A DNA stretch of 64,000 nt from Streptomyces collinus (GTDB lineage Bacteria; Actinomycetota; Actinomycetes; Streptomycetales; Streptomycetaceae): assembly GCF_031348265.1 (NCBI RefSeq), contig NZ_CP133771.1:6572001-6636000 (forward strand). Reading direction: 5' to 3'. Shown piece by piece: positions 19,428-28,736 of this stretch. Both the position numbers and the translations under genes were made by a program. The number at the start of each line of letters is the position of its first letter. Positions within the stretch are counted from its first letter, which is position 1. The notes under the pieces were generated by a model that worked only from the letters and a program-made list of their open reading frames with translations, made no database searches and was not told the DNA's origin.

Positions 19428-19606
19428 GTGTTGCTGCCCTTCGGTTTTCAGGGTTGTCTAGACCAGTTTCCCATATCGTGAAGCCCTCCAGGAGTGGTCC
19501 TCGCGTTCCACTCCCGGGGTGCCGTCGGATCGCGGCCTCGACCCGACTGACGCCCTCCACAGACTGCCTCGCGCCGCTGTCGGACGCTAGCCGTACTCTG
19601 GGGCCC

Positions 19607-22429
19607 ATGCAGACCTCGCCGGACCGGCACGAGTATCCCGCCCACTGGGAAGCCGACGTGGTGCTGCGCGACGGGGGCACCGCGCGCATCCGGCCCATCA
19701 CCGTTGATGACGCCGATCGCCTGGTCAGCTTCTACGAGCAGGTCTCCGACGAGTCGAAGTACTACCGCTTCTTCGCGCCGTACCCTCGCCTGTCCGCCAA
19801 GGACGTCCACCGCTTCACGCACCACGACTTTGTGGACCGGGTGGGACTCGCGGCCACGGTCGGCGGCGAGTTCATCGCCACCGTACGCTACGACCGGATC
19901 GGCGCGGACGGAACGCCCGCGTCCGCACCCGCCGACGAGGCCGAGGTCGCCTTCCTCGTCCAGGACGCCCACCAGGGCCGCGGAGTCGCCTCCGCCCTGC
20001 TCGAACACATCGGCGCCGTCGCCCGTGAGCGCGGCATCCGCCGCTTCGCCGCCGAGGTGCTGCCCGCCAACAACAAGATGATCAAGGTGTTCACGGACGC
20101 CGGCTACACCCAGAAGCGCAGCTTCGAGGACGGCGTCGTCCGTCTGGAGTTCGACCTCGAACCCACCGACCGCTCCCTCGCCGTGCAGTACGCCCGCGAA
20201 CACCGCGCCGAGGCACGCTCCGTGCAGCGGCTCCTCGCCCCCGGGTCGGTCGCCGTCATCGGCGCCGGGCGCACCCCGGGCGGCGTGGGCCGCAGCGTCC
20301 TCGGCAACATCCGCGACGCCGGGTTCACCGGCCGCCTGTACGCCGTGAACAAGGCCCTCCCCGAGGGGCAGGAGGAGCTCGACGGGGTGCCCGCCCGCCG
20401 CTCGGTGCGGGACATCGACGGCCCGGTCGACCTCGCCGTCGTCGCCGTACCGGCCGAGCAGGTCACCGAGGTCGTCACCGAGTGCGGCGAACACGGCGTG
20501 CAGGGGCTCGTCGTGGTCTCCGCCGGGTACGCCGAGAGCGGCCACGAGGGGCGTGAACGCCAGCGCGCCCTCGTACGGCACGCGCGCACGTACGGCATGC
20601 GGATCATCGGCCCCAACGCCTTCGGCATCATCAACACCTCTCCGGAGGTACGGCTGAACGCCTCCCTCGCCCCCGAGGTGCCGCGCCCCGGCCGGATCGG
20701 CCTGTTCGCCCAGTCCGGTGCCATCGGCATCGCCCTGCTGTCCCGGCTGCACCGGCGCGGCGGCGGCGTCACGGGCGTGACAGGCGTCTCCACCTTCGTC
20801 TCCTCCGGCAATCGCGCCGACGTCTCCGGCAACGATGTCCTGCAGTACTGGTACGAGGACCCCGACACCGACGTCGTCCTCATGTACCTGGAGTCCATCG
20901 GCAACCCCCGCAAGTTCACCCGCCTCGCCCGCCGGACCGCCGCGGCCAAGCCCCTGGTCGTCGTCCAGGGCGCGCGGCACGGCGCCGCCCCCCAGGGGCA
21001 CGCCGTCCGGGCGACCCGGCTGCCGCACGCGACCGTGTCGGCGCTGCTGCGCCAGGCCGGCGTCATCCGCGTCGACACCATCACCGAGCTGGTGGACGCG
21101 GGCCTGCTGCTCGCCCGCCAGCCCCTGCCGCCCGGCCCCAGGGTGGCCATCCTGGGCAACTCGGAGTCGCTCGGCCTGCTCACGTACGACGCGTGCCTCG
21201 CCGAGGGCCTGCGGCCGCACCCCCCGCAGGACCTGACGACCGCGGCCTCCGCGGCGGACTTCCACGCCGCCCTGTCCCGCGCGCTCGCCGACGACCGGTG
21301 CGACGCCGTCGTCGTCACGGCCATACCGGCGGTGGGGGAGGGCTCGGTCGGTGACGGGGCCCTGGCGGAGGCCTTGCGCTCCGCCTCGGCCGCGACTCCG
21401 GGCAAGCCGGTCCTGGTGGTCCACGTGGAGCTCGGCGGCCTGGCGGAAGCCCTGTCGGCGGCGGCGAGCACGGCGCCGCAGACCACATCGGACAACCCGT
21501 CGCAAAACGCTCCAAGCCCGACGCCCGCAGCGGAACAACTCCCCGCCACCGAAGCCCCCGAAGGCGCCCACCTCATCCCCGCCTACCCCGCCTCCGAGCG
21601 TGCCGTCCGCGCCCTCGGCCAGGCCGTCGCCTACGCGCAGTGGCGGCGCGACGCGGCCGACCCCGGCAAGGTGCCCGAGTACGAGGACATCGACGAGAAG
21701 GGCGCCGCCGCGCTGATCGACGGCCTGCTCGCGCGCGGGCAGGGCCTCACCCTCGGCACCGACGAGACCTGTGACCTCCTCGGCCACTACGGCGTCCAGG
21801 TCCACCGCGCCCTGCCCGCCCCGACCCCCGACGCCGCCGCCGAAGCCGCCCGCACCCTCGGCTACCCCGTGGCACTCAAGGCCACCGCCCCGCACCTCAG
21901 GCACCGCGCCGACCTGGGCGGCGTCCGCCTCGACCTCGCCGACGAGGACCAACTGCGCCGCTCCTACGCGGAGTTGACCGAGCTGTTCGGTGCGCCGGAG
22001 GAGCTGCGGCCGGTGGTGCAGCGGATGGCGCCGCGCGGCGTGGACGTCGTCGTCCGGGCCGTCATCGACCCCGCGGCCGGAGCGGTGCTCTCCTTCGGAC
22101 TCGCCGGGGCCGCCTCGCAGCTGCTCGGGGACACCGCGCACCGGCTGATCCCGGTCACCGACCGGGAGGCGACCTCGCTGGTGCGCTCGATCCGCACGGC
22201 CCCGCTGCTGTTCGGCTGGCGCGGCTCCGCACCGGCTGACACCCGGGCCCTGGAGGAGCTGCTGCTGCGGGTGTCCCGGCTGGTCGACGACCATCCCGAG
22301 GTCGTCGCGGTCACCCTGGAGCCGGTGGTCGTCGCCTCGCACGGCCTCAGCGTCCTCGGCGCCTCCGTCCGCCTCGCGCCCCCGCCCGCCCGCGACGACC
22401 TCGGCCCGCGGACCCTTCCCGCCTACTGA
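19607..22429 (+). CDS. patA: GNAT-NDP-forming acyl-CoA synthetase fusion (protein acetyltransferase, PatA type)
   Basis: A 940-residue protein. Residues ~10-190 are a GNAT acetyltransferase with acetyl-CoA motif A in AFLVQDAHQGRGVASALL. Residues ~200-600 are the CoA-binding and ligase domains of NDP-forming acyl-CoA synthetases (VAVIGAGRTPGGVGRSVL, IIGPNAFG, FAQSGAIG), and ~690-940 an ATP-grasp domain. A Pro/Ala-rich linker (about 620-660) joins them. GNAT-first order is the organisation described for S. lividans PatA, the reverse of Salmonella Pat, where GNAT is C-terminal. PatA lysine-acetylates and inactivates acyl-CoA synthetases; the synthetase part is thought to be catalytically inert. 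The ATG at 19607 is chosen because the upstream frame lacks family sequence. Confidence 0.88.
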   Translation: MQTSPDRHEYPAHWEADVVLRDGGTARIRPITVDDADRLVSFYEQVSDESKYYRFFAPYPRLSAKDVHRFTHHDFVDRVGLAATVGGEFIATVRYDRIGADGTPASAPADEAEVAFLVQDAHQGRGVASALLEHIGAVARERGIRRFAAEVLPANNKMIKVFTDAGYTQKRSFEDGVVRLEFDLEPTDRSLAVQYAREHRAEARSVQRLLAPGSVAVIGAGRTPGGVGRSVLGNIRDAGFTGRLYAVNKALPEGQEELDGVPARRSVRDIDGPVDLAVVAVPAEQVTEVVTECGEHGVQGLVVVSAGYAESGHEGRERQRALVRHARTYGMRIIGPNAFGIINTSPEVRLNASLAPEVPRPGRIGLFAQSGAIGIALLSRLHRRGGGVTGVTGVSTFVSSGNRADVSGNDVLQYWYEDPDTDVVLMYLESIGNPRKFTRLARRTAAAKPLVVVQGARHGAAPQGHAVRATRLPHATVSALLRQAGVIRVDTITELVDAGLLLARQPLPPGPRVAILGNSESLGLLTYDACLAEGLRPHPPQDLTTAASAADFHAALSRALADDRCDAVVVTAIPAVGEGSVGDGALAEALRSASAATPGKPVLVVHVELGGLAEALSAAASTAPQTTSDNPSQNAPSPTPAAEQLPATEAPEGAHLIPAYPASERAVRALGQAVAYAQWRRDAADPGKVPEYEDIDEKGAAALIDGLLARGQGLTLGTDETCDLLGHYGVQVHRALPAPTPDAAAEAARTLGYPVALKATAPHLRHRADLGGVRLDLADEDQLRRSYAELTELFGAPEELRPVVQRMAPRGVDVVVRAVIDPAAGAVLSFGLAGAASQLLGDTAHRLIPVTDREATSLVRSIRTAPLLFGWRGSAPADTRALEELLLRVSRLVDDHPEVVAVTLEPVVVASHGLSVLGASVRLAPPPARDDLGPRTLPAY

Positions 22430-22480
22430 CAGGGGGCGACCTGTCCCTCGCAGTCAGTGGTCCCCCGTAGGATGGGCGTC

Positions 22481-23068
22481 ATGGCCAAGACCAGTACGAC
22501 GACCCAGGGGCTGCGGGCGGCGATCGAGCGCAGCGGCTACTACCCGGCCCTCGTGGCCGAGGCGGTGGAGGCCGCCGTGGGCGGTGAGCCCATGCGGTCG
22601 TACCTGGTCCACCAGGAGACGACGTTCGACCAGAACGAGGTGCGGCGGCACGTGACCGTGCTCGTCCTCACGGACAACCGCTTCATCGTCAGCCACACCG
22701 ACGAGCAGGCCGCCGACAGCACATCCCCGACGCCGTACGCCACGACGTCGACGGAGTCCGTGAAGATCGGCCGCATCTCGTCGATCGTGGTCAGCCGTGT
22801 GGTCGCCAACCCCGAGTCGTACAAGCCGGGCACTCTGCCCCGCGAGGTCGTCCTCACCATCGGCTGGGGCGCCGTCTCCCGCATCGACCTGGAGCCGGCC
22901 GCCTGCGGCGACCCCAACTGCGAGGCGGACCACGGCTACACCGGCAACTCGACGGCGGACGACCTCAGCCTGCGCGTCAGCGAGGCCGGGGACGGACCGG
23001 AGACCGTGCGTGAGGCTCTCGCGTTCGCGCAGGCCCTCTCCGAGGCGACCGCGGACACGACCCGCTGA
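22481..23068 (+). CDS. DUF5998 family protein
   Basis: A 195-residue soluble actinobacterial protein with no catalytic motif I recognise. It has a mixed alpha/beta pattern with VTVLVLTDNRFIVSHTDE, conserved in homologues, and a short cysteine pair (CGDPNCEADHGYTG). The ATG at 22481 replaces an upstream GTG with no ribosome binding site. Its stop overlaps the start of the following phosphodiesterase gene (TGATG), so the two are translationally coupled, suggesting a shared pathway or direct partnership. No function can be inferred beyond that. Confidence 0.8.
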   Translation: MAKTSTTTQGLRAAIERSGYYPALVAEAVEAAVGGEPMRSYLVHQETTFDQNEVRRHVTVLVLTDNRFIVSHTDEQAADSTSPTPYATTSTESVKIGRISSIVVSRVVANPESYKPGTLPREVVLTIGWGAVSRIDLEPAACGDPNCEADHGYTGNSTADDLSLRVSEAGDGPETVREALAFAQALSEATADTTR

Positions 23069-24264
23069 TGGCACAGCCCAAGACGGCCTGGGATTCCCAC
23101 CCCGAACCGCTCGCCGTCGCCTCCGCACCCGCCCCCGAGTACGGCAGCGGATCGCTCGCCGACCTCCTGCCCACCCTGGCCGCCGGTCTCGGCGTACCGG
23201 ACATGAACGCCGCGATCACGGAGCTGACCCCCGCCGACCGGAACTGCGTGTTCCTGATCGACGGTCTCGGCTGGGAGCAGCTGAAGGCGCACCCCGAGGA
23301 CGCGCCCTTCATGACGTCCCTCCTCGCCACCTCCCGCGGCGGCACCGGGCGTCCGCTCACCGCCGGCTACCCGGCGACCACGGCGACCTCCCTCGCCTCC
23401 GTCGGCACCGGCCTGCCGCCCGGCACGCACGGCCTGCCCGGCTACACCGTCCGCAACCCGGACACCGGCGAGCTGATGAACCAGCTGCGCTGGCAGCCAT
23501 GGACGCAGCCCGGCGTCTGGCAGCCGTACCCCACGGTCTTCCAGCTGGCGCACGCGGCCGGGGTGCACGCCGCGCAGGTCTCGTCCCCGACCTTCCAGAA
23601 CACCCCGCTGACCAGGGTCGCGCTCAGTGGCGGATCGTTCCTGGGGCGGCTGACCGGCGAGGACCGCATGGACCTGGCGGCCGAGCAACTGGCCGCGGGC
23701 GACCGCTCCCTGGTGTACACGTACTTCGCCGAGGTGGACGGCGCCGGTCACCGCTTCGGCGTCGACTCCGACGCCTGGCGCGGCCAGCTCATGTACGCCG
23801 ACCGCCTGGTCCAGCGCCTGGCCGAGCAACTGCCGCCGCGCAGCGCCCTCTACGTCACCGCCGATCACGGCATGATCGACGTGCCGTTCGACGAGCAGCA
23901 CCGCATCGACTTCGACGAGGACTGGGAGCTGAGCGCCGGGGTCGCCCTGCTCGGCGGCGAGGGCCGCGCCCGCCACGTCTACGCGGTGCCCGGCGCGGCG
24001 AACGACGTCCTGACCTGCTGGCGCGAGGTGCTCGGCGAGCAGTTCTGGGTGGCCTCACGCGACGAGGCCATCGCGGCGGGCTGGTTCGGCCCGCAGATCG
24101 ACGAACGGGTGTACGGCAGGATCGGTGACGTGGTCGCGGCCGCGCGGGACGACGTCCTGCTCATCGCCTCCGAGCGGGAGCCCAAGGAGTCGGCCATGGT
24201 CGGCAACCACGGTTCGATGACCCCCGCCGAGCAGCTGGTCCCCCTGCTCGAAGTACGCTCCTGA
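23068..24264 (+). CDS. Alkaline-phosphatase superfamily phosphodiesterase/nucleotide pyrophosphatase
   Basis: A 398-residue member of the type I phosphodiesterase/nucleotide pyrophosphatase group. Metal and nucleophile positions are visible: the first Asp in FLIDGLGWEQL, the nucleophilic Thr in GYPATTATSLASVGTGLPPG, EVDGAGHRFG with the Asp/His pair, VTADHGMID, and the distal His in VGNHGSM. There is no signal peptide or membrane anchor, so it acts in the cytosol, unlike secreted alkaline phosphatases. It begins at an ATG overlapping the DUF5998 stop and precedes thymidine kinase by 46 bases. Substrate not known. Confidence 0.88.
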   Translation: MAQPKTAWDSHPEPLAVASAPAPEYGSGSLADLLPTLAAGLGVPDMNAAITELTPADRNCVFLIDGLGWEQLKAHPEDAPFMTSLLATSRGGTGRPLTAGYPATTATSLASVGTGLPPGTHGLPGYTVRNPDTGELMNQLRWQPWTQPGVWQPYPTVFQLAHAAGVHAAQVSSPTFQNTPLTRVALSGGSFLGRLTGEDRMDLAAEQLAAGDRSLVYTYFAEVDGAGHRFGVDSDAWRGQLMYADRLVQRLAEQLPPRSALYVTADHGMIDVPFDEQHRIDFDEDWELSAGVALLGGEGRARHVYAVPGAANDVLTCWREVLGEQFWVASRDEAIAAGWFGPQIDERVYGRIGDVVAAARDDVLLIASEREPKESAMVGNHGSMTPAEQLVPLLEVRS

Positions 24265-24310
24265 CACTGCCGAACGCCGACCTCCCACGCCGAAAGGTGC
24301 TCAACTCCAC

Positions 24311-24961
24311 ATGCCCGAGCTGGTGTTCTTCTGCGGAACCATGGACTGCGGGAAGTCGACGCTGGCTCTCCAGATCGAGCACAACCGCTCGGCGCGCGGC
24401 CTGCAGGGCATGATCTTCTCGCGCGACGACCGGGCCGGCGAGGGCAAGCTGTCCTCGCGCCTCGGCCTGGTGACGGACGCGGTGGAGGTCGGCGACGGGC
24501 AGGACCTCTACGGCTACCTCGTCGACCATCTCTCGCAAGGCGGCCGTGCGGACTACGTGATCGCCGACGAGGCGCAGTTCCTCGCGCCGGAGCAGATCGA
24601 CCAACTCGCGCGTGTGGTGGACGACCTGAGCCTGGACGTCTACGCCTTCGGCATCACGACCGACTTCCGCTCCAAGCTGTTCCCCGGCTCGCAGCGGCTG
24701 GTGGAGCTGGCCGACCGGGTCGAGGTGCTCCAGGTCGAGGCCCTGTGCTGGTGCGGAGCCCGCGCCACGCACAACGCCCGCACGATAGGCGGGGTGATGG
24801 TCGTCGAGGGCGCTCAGGTGGTCGTCGGCGACGTCACCCACTCCGCCGACGAAGTCGGGTACGAGGTGCTGTGCCGCCGTCACCACCGCCGCCGGATGAC
24901 CGCGGCGACCTCCCATGCGGCAGCCCTGTCCCCGGACGTGCTGCCGGTGACGTCCGCCTGA
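24311..24961 (+). CDS. tdk: Thymidine kinase
   Basis: A 216-residue type II thymidine kinase that phosphorylates thymidine with ATP in the salvage pathway. The P-loop is GTMDCGKST (9-17), Walker B/catalytic region is IADEAQFL, and a zinc-binding knuckle pairs LCWCGARATHN with CRRHHRRR near the C-terminus. TIGGVMVVEGAQVVVG is the lasso/thymine-binding loop region. The ATG at 24311 is the conserved start (MPELVFFCG). The C-terminal tail of ~25 residues is longer than in E. coli Tdk but ordinary for actinomycetes. Confidence 0.94.
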   Translation: MPELVFFCGTMDCGKSTLALQIEHNRSARGLQGMIFSRDDRAGEGKLSSRLGLVTDAVEVGDGQDLYGYLVDHLSQGGRADYVIADEAQFLAPEQIDQLARVVDDLSLDVYAFGITTDFRSKLFPGSQRLVELADRVEVLQVEALCWCGARATHNARTIGGVMVVEGAQVVVGDVTHSADEVGYEVLCRRHHRRRMTAATSHAAALSPDVLPVTSA

Positions 24962-24983
24962 CCCAGGTCCGGCGCTCCGGCCG

Positions 24984-25787
24984 TCAGTCCGGCCGCTGCA
25001 GCAGCGCGAACCGCGCCCCTTCCGGGTCCGCCACCCTCGCCACCCGCCCGTGGTCGGTGTCGTGTACCGGCCTAAGGACCTGCCCGCCCAGGTGGACGAG
25101 GTGGTCCACGGCGTCGTCGACATCGGCGACCTGGAAGTACGTGACCCAGTGCGGCCCCCGGTCGCGGGGCAGGGCGTGCCCCACACCGTGGATGCCGGCG
25201 ACGGGTTCGCCGCCCAGGAGCAGGGCCACGTAGTCGAGGTCGGCGGAGACCACCGGCTCCTCCTCGTAGCCGAACACCGTCCGGTAGAACTTGGCGACGC
25301 TCGCCGACTCGAAGGTCAGCAGCTCGTTCCAGGCGGGTGTGCCGGGAACGCCCGAGACGGCGGTGCCCAGATGCGCGGCGGACTGCCAGATGCCGAACAC
25401 CGCGCCCGCGGGGTCGGAGCAGATCGCCAGACGGCCGGCGTCGGCGGCGTCCAGCGGACCCACGCCGATCGTTCCGCCGCGGCTGCGCACCGTTTCGGCC
25501 GTCAGATCCGCGTTCTGTGAGGCGAAGTAGGGCGTCCACGCGATGGGCAGATGGCGGTCCGGTGGCAGCCGGCCGAGGCCGGCCACCTCGCGTCCGTCGA
25601 GCAGCGCGCGCACATAGGGGCCGAGCTGCTGGGGGCCCGGCTGGAACTCCCAGCCGAACAGCGCTCCGTAGAACTCCTCGGTCGCGTCCAGTCCGTGCAC
25701 CATCAGGCTCACCCAGCAGGGCGCGCCGGGCGCGTGCCGGGCGGGTGGGTCACCGTACGGCCCGGCGGACCCCCGTGCGTCGGTCAT
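24984..25787 (-). CDS. Tandem-VOC (glyoxalase-fold) protein
   Basis: A 267-residue protein of two vicinal-oxygen-chelate modules (about 20-135 and 145-265). The first includes CWVSLMVHGLDATEEFYGALFGWEF and ICSDPAGAVFGIWQ; the second WNELLTFESASVAKFYRTVFGYEE and VADPEGARFALLQ. The overall pattern resembles the mycobacterial Cfp30B-like group. Metal-binding His/Glu positions are not all apparent, so enzymatic activity is uncertain; it could instead bind and sequester a small molecule. The ATG at 25787 is chosen; the frame extends upstream but into sequence antisense to the sulfurtransferase gene. It is convergent with tdk. Confidence 0.85.
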   Translation of the reverse strand: MTDARGSAGPYGDPPARHAPGAPCWVSLMVHGLDATEEFYGALFGWEFQPGPQQLGPYVRALLDGREVAGLGRLPPDRHLPIAWTPYFASQNADLTAETVRSRGGTIGVGPLDAADAGRLAICSDPAGAVFGIWQSAAHLGTAVSGVPGTPAWNELLTFESASVAKFYRTVFGYEEEPVVSADLDYVALLLGGEPVAGIHGVGHALPRDRGPHWVTYFQVADVDDAVDHLVHLGGQVLRPVHDTDHGRVARVADPEGARFALLQRPD

Positions 25788-26037
25788 CGTCACTCTCTTC
25801 TCGGCCTCGCGGTGGCCGTGCTCTCCGCAGCCTGGCGGGTCAGCCCTGTGGGGCGTCCCATGTCCGGGAGAATGCCCGATGTGCGGGCCTCGTCCCTCGC
25901 GGCGCGCTTGTCGGCAGGTGTCGTTCAGCTGTACAGCATGTGCTTGTTCCCGTACACCGTGTGATCGTTCCGCTCCGGCCGAGCAGAGTAGCCGGACACG
26001 GACGGCTCGGCCACCCCCGTGCGCGAGGATGGGGACC

Positions 26038-26889
26038 ATGAACGCCATCATCTCCGCATCCGACCTCGTGAAGGACCTCGACAGCGCCCGGCCGCCGGTC
26101 CTGCTCGACGTCCGCTGGCAGCTCAGCGCGGCCAAGGCGGCCGGCGAGCCGCCGTTCGACGGCCGGACCGCGTACGAGGCAGGGCACCTTCCCGGAGCCG
26201 TATACGTCGACCTGGACCGGGAGTTGGCCTCCGCGCCGGGTAAGGGCGGTCGGCACCCGCTGCCCGACCTCGCCCAGTTCGGTACCGCGATGCGCCGGGC
26301 GGGCGTGTCGGCCGGCACACCGGTGGTCGTCTACGACGGCGGCCAGGGGTGGGCGGCGGCCCGGGCGTGGTGGCTGCTGAGTTGGACGGGTCACCCGGAC
26401 GTGCGGGTCCTCGACGGCGGGTTGCCGTCCTGGGAGGGGCCGTTGGAGACGTCCGTGCCGGCTCCGGCCGAGGGTGACTTCGTGCCCGAGCCGGGGGTGA
26501 CGGGGCTGCTCGACGCGGATGCCGCCGCGGCTCTGGCGCGGTCCGGAGTGCTGCTGGACGCGCGGGCGGGGGAGCGGTACCGGGGCGAGGTGGAGCCCAT
26601 CGACCCGGTGGCCGGGCACATCCCGGGCGCGGTGTCGGCACCCACCACGGAGAACGTGGGGGCGGACGGGCGCTTCCTGCCCGCAGGGGAACTGCGGGAG
26701 CGCTTCGGGGGGCTCGGCGTGAGGGAGGGTTCGCGGGTCGGCGTGTACTGCGGGTCGGGGGTGTCCGCCGCCCACGAGGTCCTGGCGCTGGCGGCCGCGG
26801 GCATTCCGGCCGAGCTGTACGTGGGGTCGTGGTCGGAGTGGTCCTCGGACCCGGACCGGCCGGTCGCCGTCGGGCCGGATCCGCAGTGA
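26038..26889 (+). CDS. Two-domain sulfurtransferase (rhodanese / 3-mercaptopyruvate type)
   Basis: A 283-residue sulfurtransferase that moves sulfane sulfur from thiosulfate or 3-mercaptopyruvate to thiophilic acceptors. The N-terminal rhodanese module (VLLDVRWQL...AGHLPGAVYVDLDREL) is inactive; the C-terminal module carries the catalytic loop VYCGSGVSAAHEVLAL. Most mercaptopyruvate transferases have CG(S/T)GVTA, so CGSGVSA fits that subgroup better than the CRKGVT loop of thiosulfate rhodaneses. ATG 26038 is used. A hairpin between this gene and convergent sepH serves as terminator. Confidence 0.9.
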   Translation: MNAIISASDLVKDLDSARPPVLLDVRWQLSAAKAAGEPPFDGRTAYEAGHLPGAVYVDLDRELASAPGKGGRHPLPDLAQFGTAMRRAGVSAGTPVVVYDGGQGWAAARAWWLLSWTGHPDVRVLDGGLPSWEGPLETSVPAPAEGDFVPEPGVTGLLDADAAAALARSGVLLDARAGERYRGEVEPIDPVAGHIPGAVSAPTTENVGADGRFLPAGELRERFGGLGVREGSRVGVYCGSGVSAAHEVLALAAAGIPAELYVGSWSEWSSDPDRPVAVGPDPQ

Positions 26890-26902
26890 CCTGACACGAG
26901 GA

Positions 26903-26931
26903 GAGGGCCGCGCCCGGAAGGCACGGCCCTC
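26903..26931. terminator. Terminator between sulfurtransferase gene and sepH
   Basis: Stem GAGGGCCGCGCC / GGCACGGCCCTC (one mismatch) with loop CGGAA, 14 bases past the sulfurtransferase stop and 22 bases past the sepH stop. Confidence 0.75.
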
Positions 26932-26952
26932 GTCGTCCGCCGGCTGACTCGG

Positions 26953-27981
26953 CTACTCCTGCTTCTTGCGCCGCGTCCCGAACACGATCTCGTCCCAGCT
27001 CGGGACGGCCGCTCTGCGGCCCGGGCGTACGCCGTCCGCCTCGGCCTGGCGGTCGGTGGCACCGATGAGCCGGTCGCGGTGGCTGCCCACCGATCGCGGC
27101 ATGAGGACGTCCGCGTAGGCGGATCCGGCCGAGGCGGCGGGAGCCGGGGGCTCCTCCTCCTCGATCTCGGCGACGACGGGCTCCTCCTCGGGCTCCGCCG
27201 GGGGCAGTTCCGGGACGACGAGGTCGCCGCGGAAGCTCGGCACCGCCTCCAGCAGGCTCGTCAGGGAATCCCGCTCGCCGGTGATCTCCTCATCCGGTTC
27301 GGACGCCTGCGCGGGCAGGCTGGGGCGCTCGGGGCGGTCCAGCGGTCTGTCGCGCGGCAGCCGGGCGATCCGCGGAACGAACGGGAAGCTGGGCTCCGGC
27401 GCGGCCAGGTCGTCGGACTCGCCGATCAGGGAGCGCGCCTCGTCGTCGACGGCCTGGACGAGCCGCCGGGGCGGGTCGTACGTCCAGCTCGCCGAGTGCG
27501 GCTCGCCCGCGACGCGGTAGACCAGCAGGACTTCCCACGTGCCGTCGTCGCGACGCCATGAGTCCCATTGGACGGTGTCCTTGTCGGCCCCGCGCAGCAG
27601 CAGCCGCTCCTGCACGGCCTCGCCCAGGGGCGGACCGGAGTTCTCGCCGGGGCGGCGGACCGGGGTCTTGCGGGCGCGCTCGGCCATGAAGGCGCGCTCG
27701 GCGAGCACGGGACCCTCGAAGCGGCGCACCCGGTCGACGGGGATGCCGGCCATCTGCGCGACCTCTTCCGCGGTCGCGCCCGCACGTATACGCGCCTGGA
27801 TGTCGCGGGGACGGAGGTGGCTCTCGACCTCGATCTCGATCTGGCCGAGACGGGGACGGTCGCCGCGCACGGCGGCGCGCAGGCGTTCGTCGATCGGGAG
27901 CGTGTACTCCGTAGAGTCGGCAGCCTTCAGCACCAGCCGTGTGCCGTCATTCGAGACGGCCACGACACGCAGTTCGGGCAT
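26953..27981 (-). CDS. sepH: Cell division protein SepH (DUF3071)
   Basis: A 342-residue actinobacterial division protein; SepH binds FtsZ and promotes filament assembly at future septa. The N-terminal DUF3071 domain begins MPELRVVAVSNDGTRLVL and includes the helix-turn-helix-like segment ARIRAGATAEEVAQMAGIPV that contacts FtsZ in characterised homologues. A long acidic/proline-rich disordered middle (about 230-300) leads to the conserved C-terminal motif RRAAVPSWDEIVFGTRRK. The ATG at 27981 has GGGAGGT upstream; the frame continues further but without family sequence. It is transcribed alone. Confidence 0.93.
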   Translation of the reverse strand: MPELRVVAVSNDGTRLVLKAADSTEYTLPIDERLRAAVRGDRPRLGQIEIEVESHLRPRDIQARIRAGATAEEVAQMAGIPVDRVRRFEGPVLAERAFMAERARKTPVRRPGENSGPPLGEAVQERLLLRGADKDTVQWDSWRRDDGTWEVLLVYRVAGEPHSASWTYDPPRRLVQAVDDEARSLIGESDDLAAPEPSFPFVPRIARLPRDRPLDRPERPSLPAQASEPDEEITGERDSLTSLLEAVPSFRGDLVVPELPPAEPEEEPVVAEIEEEEPPAPAASAGSAYADVLMPRSVGSHRDRLIGATDRQAEADGVRPGRRAAVPSWDEIVFGTRRKKQE

Positions 27982-28384
27982 GGGGACCTCCCGGGTGGTG
28001 CCTGCCGACGTCACGTGCGTCGCTGCTTCCGCTAGTCGAGTGTGGCCTGCCCGGGTGCAGCCTGCCACAACCTTGCCGAGTTGCCCGGCGTGTCGGGCAC
28101 GGGCCCTGGATCGCCGTTATGGCACGGTTACCTATTCGCAACGCTAAGTGACGAACTTCATCACCCTGTGCAACTAGCCCCCTCCCGGCGGTCCTCAAGG
28201 CCCTGTACACCCACATGGGAGACCGGACCCAGGGCTCGCAACAGTACTCCATTCGGGCCACGTGCGTGGATTGGCACGCCGCCCAACTTCTCGCAAGGGG
28301 TGGGACTAAGACCCCCCTTTCCCCCGTTCTGTGATCTTGAACGTGGGGAACTTCATGTAATCGCCAGAATCGGAACGAAGGGTT
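27982..28384. other. Intergenic region upstream of sepH
   Basis: About 400 bases containing the sepH promoter side and, toward 28300-28384, the leader of a degenerate small gene. Several in-frame stops interrupt all frames around 28130-28180, and the base composition drops in GC around 28105-28150. I see no further gene or defensible binding site. Confidence 0.4.
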
Positions 28385-28600
28385 ACGGAGAGGCCGCAGC
28401 GGATCGACCTGAACGTGTGGCAGGTCGCGGGTGGTGCCGTCGCGGCGATCCTGGCGGCCGAACCGGCTTCGTACTTCGGGGTGTACGGCAGGATCCCCGG
28501 CGCCGGCGTCGTCACGCGCGTGGTCCGGACTACGGAAGCCCAGGTGCTCGCGGCGGCCGTCGTCTTCGGCGTGACGATGGCCGAAAGCACCCCCCCCCGC
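28385..28600 (+). pseudogene. Degenerate small actinobacterial membrane protein
   Basis: The frame from about 28385 reads TERPQRIDLNVWQVAGGAVA followed by a hydrophobic ASYFGVYGRIPGAGVV segment, strongly reminiscent of a family of short Streptomyces membrane proteins that I recall as 'RIDLN-TQV-GALAAV-AS-LGVYGT--GAGVVS'. Here the hydrophobic helices carry Glu, Arg and Pro substitutions, the codon where a GTG start is expected is GTT (28382-28384), and no other start occurs before residue 10. The reading continues into proline-rich noise. I interpret it as a start-less, decaying copy; the family match is from memory. Confidence 0.4.
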
Positions 28601-28736
28601 GATCCGGCTCCGGCACCGGCACTCCTTCGACCGGCCCGGCCGGCACCGGAGCCCCGCAGTGCTCTCCCGGGCGAGTGCGACGCCCCCGAGTGCCGCCCGG
28701 CGCGCAGACGCCGGGAACACCACCCCGGTGTGCCGC

